NCBI RefSeq assembly: GCF_029852145.1
Contig: NC_079976.1
Location: forward strand, 9,770,104 to 9,834,103
DNA from: Microplitis mediator
Taxonomy: Eukaryota > Arthropoda > Insecta > Hymenoptera > Braconidae
Reading direction: 5' to 3'
Length of the DNA: 64,000 nucleotides
Made by a program: the position numbers and the translations under genes. Below the pieces are notes generated by a model. It was not told where the DNA came from. It did no database searches and was given only the letters and a program-made list of their open reading frames with translations. How positions within the stretch are numbered: the stretch's first letter is position 1; each line of letters opens with the position of its first letter. Below, in pieces: positions 58,225 through 64,000 of the stretch.

Positions 58225-59085
58225 AAGGCTTTTCGTAAAAAAAATTTCATTTTTAATTAAATGTGTTAAAGAAAATCCTATTAGAGTTTTCAAATTTAAT
58301 AGAGCTTTGGAAAAAAATCTCAAGATTTGTGTCAGCTGATAATTATTTAAATAATTCAAAATATTTCATTGCTTCCTGATAAATGTTAATTGTCCATTGG
58401 AAATATACGATAAATATCCAAAATAATTTTGATTATTATTGATTTCGAACAATGACGACACTAGTGCGTGCCACGATTTACATGAATTGGCGTCACGTAA
58501 TCAGAACAGTAATAAAATTGTTTGGTTATAAATTAAAAATAATTTTATAGCTTCCCCACGTCATCTTTCTCATCGCAAATTATTATCATCCGGCAATTGT
58601 TGACGTAATAGATGTCGCAATTTACACTATTGCTCTTTACCAAACAGAATATTTTATTTCAATTACAATAATAACAAACGTTTTTTCGTATAATTGCAAG
58701 CTCAACAATCGATAAAATCTATAAAAATCTAAATACGCTGGTAATACTGAGGACTCCGGGTCTTTTAGAGCACACGAGTAACTTTTAAGTTCGAAACTTA
58801 TTGAGGTTAACGCAATCAGCAAAGACCCTTTAGCTCACAAGTTTTGCGAGTACTCGCCGGAGCTAAACAATCTCGAAAAATCTCCGTGCCTCAAATGATC
58901 CCACTTGGGTTAAAATTAAAAAATTTCTCCTTACGTATGATCCTCAACAAAAAAAAGTAAAGCATTAATACGTAACCTTTTCCAGCGCAAGTACGTAACT
59001 CATCCATAATCTAGTCTCGAACCTGTGACAAAAGTATCTTCTAATATATTCAAAGTACCTGCCATTATAATAACAATAATCTATA
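58225..59085 (-). repeat. Interspersed repeat family R, copy B (inverted)
   Basis: Reverse complement of copy A without the nested element; it lacks about 30 bp near its end (at 59065) that copies A and C have. Together A and B form an inverted pair about 1 kb apart. Confidence 0.75.
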
Positions 59086-60661
59086 CAAAATTATTAGTAC
59101 TTGGAGTGGAAATATTTTGAGGTTATCTGCAAAAACGCAGCATGGAAACCATCTTTCATCCTCATCTCAGATAGTAATTAAAACCGATCACTACAATTAA
59201 TATTAATTTTTCTTAATAACCGACATCGTACTTATTTCGTGCATTAATGAATTAATAAATTAAAAATCCAATCAAAAATAAAAATAAATTATAAATTACC
59301 ATCAATTGAATATACAAAGTTGTTTACGACGAGATCTACTTGTAATACTTTTAAAATACACCCGAGTTCACCAGGAATTAACTTTTAATTTCAAAGATCC
59401 GGTTATTGAGTTTGTCATCTACACTAATTGGAGCAAGAAAATATTAATACCGCGTAACATTCCCGCCCATCAGGCTCTCAATGACATTTTTCTTACGTAC
59501 TTGTATTTTATTTTATTGTTTTTACTGTCGATAATCGCGTTATTTATTATTTCGCTTGTCAGAATTAATTACAGGCACACGTTGGGTCTCTAAAAGCCAC
59601 AAATTTATCGATACTCGTCCGTCGAATAGCGTATAAGGAATCTTAGAAGAATTCGAACGGTATTCTCTAGAAAAATCGGTCTTTACTTCATTCAATTTAT
59701 ATATATATATGTAGATGTATTAAAAAGTCAAAACCCCAACAAATCGTCGTTATTACGAGATATGGTAGAGGTTTATCACCAGGTGAAACACTTTGCGGTT
59801 AACTGATCGTCCAAGAGCGACGTTTATACTTAGCCGGGACTAATTAAAAGGATACCGAGTGCGGGGAAGATGAGATAAGATCAGCATTGACGCCAGCGAG
59901 AATTTTTCTTCCTCTTGTTCTTCATCATCGGTCCTCTTGCTCTTGCTATGCTCAAACTTGTACTCACACTCGTACTCTTTTTCTTTCACTGATGCTCTTC
60001 TCTTCTTCATTTCTTCTCTCACGCTCGTAAAGTTTTTTTCTGATCGGTTTCATTCAGCTTCAATCTATACAGGTCAGGTAGATCTGTCACAGCCACTTAA
60101 TGACTAGATGGAAAATTTTTTATAACACTTCGAACTCAAGAGAAAAAACATTCTTTTATTCGACTCAGTAATTAAGGACCATTGATTAGTAATTATATAA
60201 ATATTTTATACATGTGGTACTCATTTTTTGTGCGAATAACTTCAATTTTATAATTAGAAGTGTTTAAATTATTCGTAAGTTTTGGATTAATTTAAAAAAT
60301 GTGAATGTTTCGCGGGCTTTTAAATTATTGGAAAAGTTCGGAGTGTTCATAAATTTTCGGCTGTCATGAATTTTTGAATTATTCGTAAATAATTGTAATA
60401 AATTTTTTATAATTAATCTGAAATTAGATCCTATAATCCTATAATAAAATTTAGATGAAATATATGTGAAGCCAAACTATTCGTAAAGTGATTGGTCGAA
60501 AGCAAAAAAACATATGCAAACGACACGAAAATATATATTAAAATAAATATATGAAAAACGACACGCGCGCGCTTGCGCGTGAAACATGTACGCTAGTAAA
60601 ATTTTTATTTTTCACATTTGAATCAGATTCAAATTCAAATCGAAAAATTCAAAAACTAACG
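59086..60661. other. Presumed intron, no gene seen
   Basis: Mixed single-copy DNA. The 95-codon frame at 59306-59593 has no ATG, though its end is hydrophobic. The minus-strand 60-codon frame at 59840-60022 is Lys/Glu-rich low complexity. GACACGCGCGCGCTTGCGCG lies at about 60560. Confidence 0.3.
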
Positions 60662-60825
60662 TACACAAAAAAAAAGGATTTCTTGGCGCAAGAAATATTT
60701 TGCATTACGAATTGAAGACAAAAATTTTCATAAGACCTAAAAATTTCTTGACGCAAGAAAATTTTCGTTTTATATTCATAATGGAAAAAATTTTTGGGGC
60801 GAGTAAAAATTTTGTATTCTGTGTA
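60662..60825. mobile_element. TACACA-ended element with TTTCTTGNCGCAAGAAA words
   Basis: Starts TACACAAAAAAAAAGG and ends CTGTGTA. Two copies of the self-complementary word TTTCTTGGCGCAAGAAA / TTTCTTGACGCAAGAAA lie at 60680 and 60748. Small member of the word-iterating group. Confidence 0.45.
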
Positions 60826-62741
60826 AAGTTAAAAAATTTACTAATATTTCGAATTATTCCAACAACTTGAACTATAAAATTCTAATTTAAAATCGAATAG
60901 CAATAATCGATTAAATTCAAACCCTATTCGCTTACCCCTAAAATTGAAGTCTTAATAAACGTAGTTGAGAATAATAATAATTTTCTAGAAACTATCTTTT
61001 TATTCATCGTACTGAATTCTATGACGCACGTTGTCTTACACGAAATGACTCACGCAAATTTCCAGGACATATCAGTTGGTTAAACTCAGTACATAACATA
61101 ACATAAAACTTTTATTCTTCCTCTATGTGTTGTTTATTTATAATTTTGTTAGCAACTGATAGCCATCAGCTTGTTAAACTCGGCGTATAAAAAAAATATT
61201 TTAACATCACATCACTTTAAAGCTCTGGTCAGTAATTGTCCAGTTGGCAGTTTAGTTTAACAGTCGGCAGGCTTCGGGCAAGTAGAAAAAAGGAAAGAGT
61301 TATATATATATTTTAAATAATCTGGCTCTAGTTATAACAGAGAGAAACAAAGAGTGCAAACGCGTCCGGCATAAAATAGTGAGAGAGGTCAAGAGTCTGA
61401 CGTTTCGGACGTGTGATTGGAAGATACGTGGGTCCTCAGAACAAGAAATCCTTATTTACAGCATATATATATGTATAGTAACAATGTGTTGGTCAAAAGC
61501 TTTACTACCATCATCAAACATTAATATATCCTGTCACGACGACAAGTCACAGGATGAGTCCGCGAGATAAAAAATTTATTCTGGCTCAGGGCGTGAAATA
61601 AAACCGAGACACATCCAAGTCACGCGTGACGGATGAGTTCAGTTATAATGCAGGATGCAGGTGACTCGTCTTTGTCCTTCTCCACTACACTAGAGATTTA
61701 AAAATAAGAACAAGTATCAAAGAATCGACTCAACTGAGAAAGACTTGAAGAATAATAAATATTACTATCCAAGAACGGGCAAGTGGTTTTATACATGACC
61801 ATGGACATGGACATGGATGAGGACGAGGACTACTCAGACTCAAACTCGGTCTTTTACTAAAAGAGTTAAGAGTTAAGGAGTTTAAGTACACTTGAGATTC
61901 AGATAACGAGCTGCAAGTTCTTTAAACTCTCGCCGCCCGGTAGTCGCCCAAGTGGGCATGAAAAAAAAATTTAAATAAGTTAATTAAAAAATTTTCTAAG
62001 CAGACTAAAAGTCCGCGATGGCTGAATGAATGTTGATATAACGTAAATATATACATATATATTTATCAAGGATAAAAAAGATTTTGTTATGACATGACAA
62101 TCTGTTTGGATATTCCTCGAGTTTAAAAGACGGCAGGTGTCAAGATCAAAATTATTATTTTTCACCTCGGGTTTACAAGTATAAGCTTTTAGCACGAGGC
62201 CCAGCTCTTGAGTTTGCTAGCTCACTGTGTGTTTATTTAAGTATTTTCAGTATCTTTGGGATCTTTCATCTCCGGATAGCAGTTCAGGAGCTCAGGTATA
62301 GAGTTAGATTGTGTGGACTCTGCTCGGATCGGTTGAGAACGAGGATGGATGCATAAGAAAGATCTCAGTGGGCTCCTGACACTGGAGTAGGTGGCGAAAA
62401 TCTTAACCCTGGCGCCTTAAGATATATTGGGCGGCGCCTTTCTCCCTTTCGATATCTTTTTGTTTATTTTTTATCATTCGTTTCCCATCCAGCCTACGCG
62501 GATACACGAGTTTCCTATTTTTTAACCGGCTAAAAATTTAACGGCTTTTTATTTATGTCGGTTAAAATATATGTCTATGGTATTATAATTTATAAATTTT
62601 GTTTGTTTTTATTGATGAATCTCTCAGATTGGCTGGGAATAAATGTAATAGTTGGCTGTCAGTGAGATTCTGTGTAATCATGACGGATTAAAGTTTATTG
62701 ATTTAGAAACAGGGAAGCATCATAGCGGATTAATAATTATA
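60826..62741. other. Presumed intron, partly GC-richer single-copy DNA
   Basis: 61200-61700 and 62330-62510 are non-repetitive and GC-richer, possibly regulatory. Short frames (61379-61570; minus 61980-62195) show no family. Confidence 0.3.
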
Positions 62742-63407
62742 ATAAAATACTGATTATAGTTATTATGGGTGTGGGGTACTTTAGTAATTTAATGTATGGC
62801 AGGTACTTTGAATATATTAGAAGATACTTTTGTCACAGGTTCGAGACTAGATTATGGATGAGTTACATACTTGCGCTGAAAAAGGTTACGTAGTAATGCT
62901 TTACTTTTTTTTTGTTGAGGATCATACGTAAGGAGAAATTTTTTAATTTTAACCCAAGTGGGATCATTTGAGGCACGGAGATTTTTCGAGGTTGTTTAGT
63001 TCCGGCGAGTACTCGCAAAACTTGTGGACTAAAGGGTCTTTGCTGAATTGCGTTAACCTCAATAAGCTTCGAACTTAAAAGTTACCCGTGTGCTCTAAAA
63101 GACCCGGGGTCCTCAGTATTAGCAGCGTATTTAGATTTTTATTGATTTTATCGATTGTTGAGCTTGCAATTATACGAAAAAACGTTTGTTATTATTATTA
63201 TTGAAATAAAATATTCTGTTTGGTAAAGAGCAATAGTATAAATTGCGACATCTATTACGTCAACAATTGCCGGATGATAATAATTTACGATGAGGAAGAT
63301 GACGAGGGGAAGCTATAAAATTATTTTTAATTTATAACTAAACAAGTTTATTACTGTTCTAATTAAATCGCGGTACTCACTAGTGTTGTCATTGTTCGAA
63401 ATCAATT
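62742..63407 (+). repeat. Interspersed repeat family R, copy C
   Basis: Matches copy A closely without the 56155-56592 insert, then is cut at 63407 by another member of the CCCGRGTC family. A fourth partial copy (63920-64000, TTTGTTTGGTAATGAGCGAT onward) runs off the window. Confidence 0.75.
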
Positions 63408-63916
63408 CCCGGGTCAAAAATTAAACTTGATTCAGACTCGCTTCACTTTATTTTCTTTTTAAGTTATCGATCTGCCGACGATTTTTCGATAAGATCTTGA
63501 CTTTTTTGACTGAAATTAAATTTTTGTCAACTTATAGAACTTTTTTCATTTTAGTTTGAACTTGTTCGTCTTTACTTCGAGCACGACAGTCATTCGTTTT
63601 ACTTTAAACTTGATCAACCAATAAGTCAAAAGCAAGCAGTATTTTTTAGTGTAAAATGTGTATTTCGCGTTCCACGATAATTTTGAACTTTTCGACTTAT
63701 AATTGAAGCCGAATAAGTCTAAACCAAGTCAATTTCTACTTAATTTTGAGTTTTTCGTCTTAAATCGTGACTAAGTAAGCCAGTTAAGTCTAAACTATAG
63801 CGAAAATTCAACGTATTTCACATGTCTGTAATAAAAAGTCGAGTTCGTCTTGCGAAAATAGGCTCTAAATTTTGACTTGGTAAACTGAGTCTAAATCAAG
63901 TTTTATTTTTGACCCG
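63408..63916. mobile_element. CCCGGGTCAAAAAT element nested in repeat R
   Basis: Left end CCCGGGTCAAAAATTAAAC, right end GTTTTATTTTTGACCCG. The interior repeats GTCTAAA, AAGTC and CGACTT words in both orientations. Same family as 56155-56592 by its end sequence. Confidence 0.6.
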
Positions 63917-64000
63917 TGTATTCTTATAAAATTTAAATATTTTGTTTGGTAATGAGCGATAGTGTAAATTGCGATATCTATTACGTCAACAATTTCCGAT

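Noticed and set aside
59306..59593. 95-codon frame with a hydrophobic end
   Set aside because: No ATG, no splice support and no recognisable family.
61528..61572. Hammerhead-ribozyme-like string GGATGAGTCCGCGAG
   Set aside because: The exact CTGATGA core and the GGACGAAA partner of stem II are missing.

Overview
This is an AT-rich nuclear window from an animal with split genes, GT-AG introns and AATAAA poly(A) signals. Most likely it is an insect, and probably a parasitoid wasp. The wasp inference rests on two ankyrin-repeat proteins with a PRANC/F-box-like C-terminus, a combination known from parasitoid Hymenoptera, poxviruses and Wolbachia. Only a few percent of the window is coding; the rest is transposon and satellite debris that can be read in some detail.

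Layout. (1) 1-15.9 kb: a decayed tandem segmental duplication. Two units each carry an intact four-exon gene for a 53-residue secreted cationic peptide (5535-5859 and 13498-13818). A third unit (about 14.93-15.86 kb) has lost its gene. The introns and 3' UTRs of the two genes are almost identical, while the exons for the mature peptide are almost unrelated. (2) 15.9-17.1 kb: a SINE-like insert and two weak open frames. (3) 17.18-21.46 kb, minus strand: proteasome subunit alpha type-5 (242 aa), with a 3.4 kb intron full of repeats. (4) 22.48-34.41 kb: a giant imperfect palindrome. Its arms are about 4.4 kb, plus about 2.6 kb inserted in the right arm. Each arm holds one copy of the same ankyrin/PRANC gene and one copy of a short WD-like first exon. 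(5) 34.58-38.88 kb, plus strand: ataxin-10 (six exons, 493 aa). The palindrome therefore separates a head-to-head PSMA5/ATXN10 pair. (6) 38.9-52.5 kb: no convincing gene, only TIR elements, a 180-bp-type satellite array and single-copy DNA. (7) 52562-52638: a signal-peptide first exon with a clean splice donor, so the remaining 11 kb may be its first intron. It holds three to four copies of a ~0.9 kb repeat, with a second transposon family nested in two of them.

Main points of interest. First, the hypervariable secreted-peptide pair, which evolves like a venom or immune-effector family. Second, the ANK/PRANC palindrome, whose inner arms look homogenised while the outer arms have diverged. Third, a recurring architecture in which at least eight terminal-inverted-repeat elements are filled with both-orientation copies of their own subterminal word. 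All homology calls are from reading alone; no database search was run.
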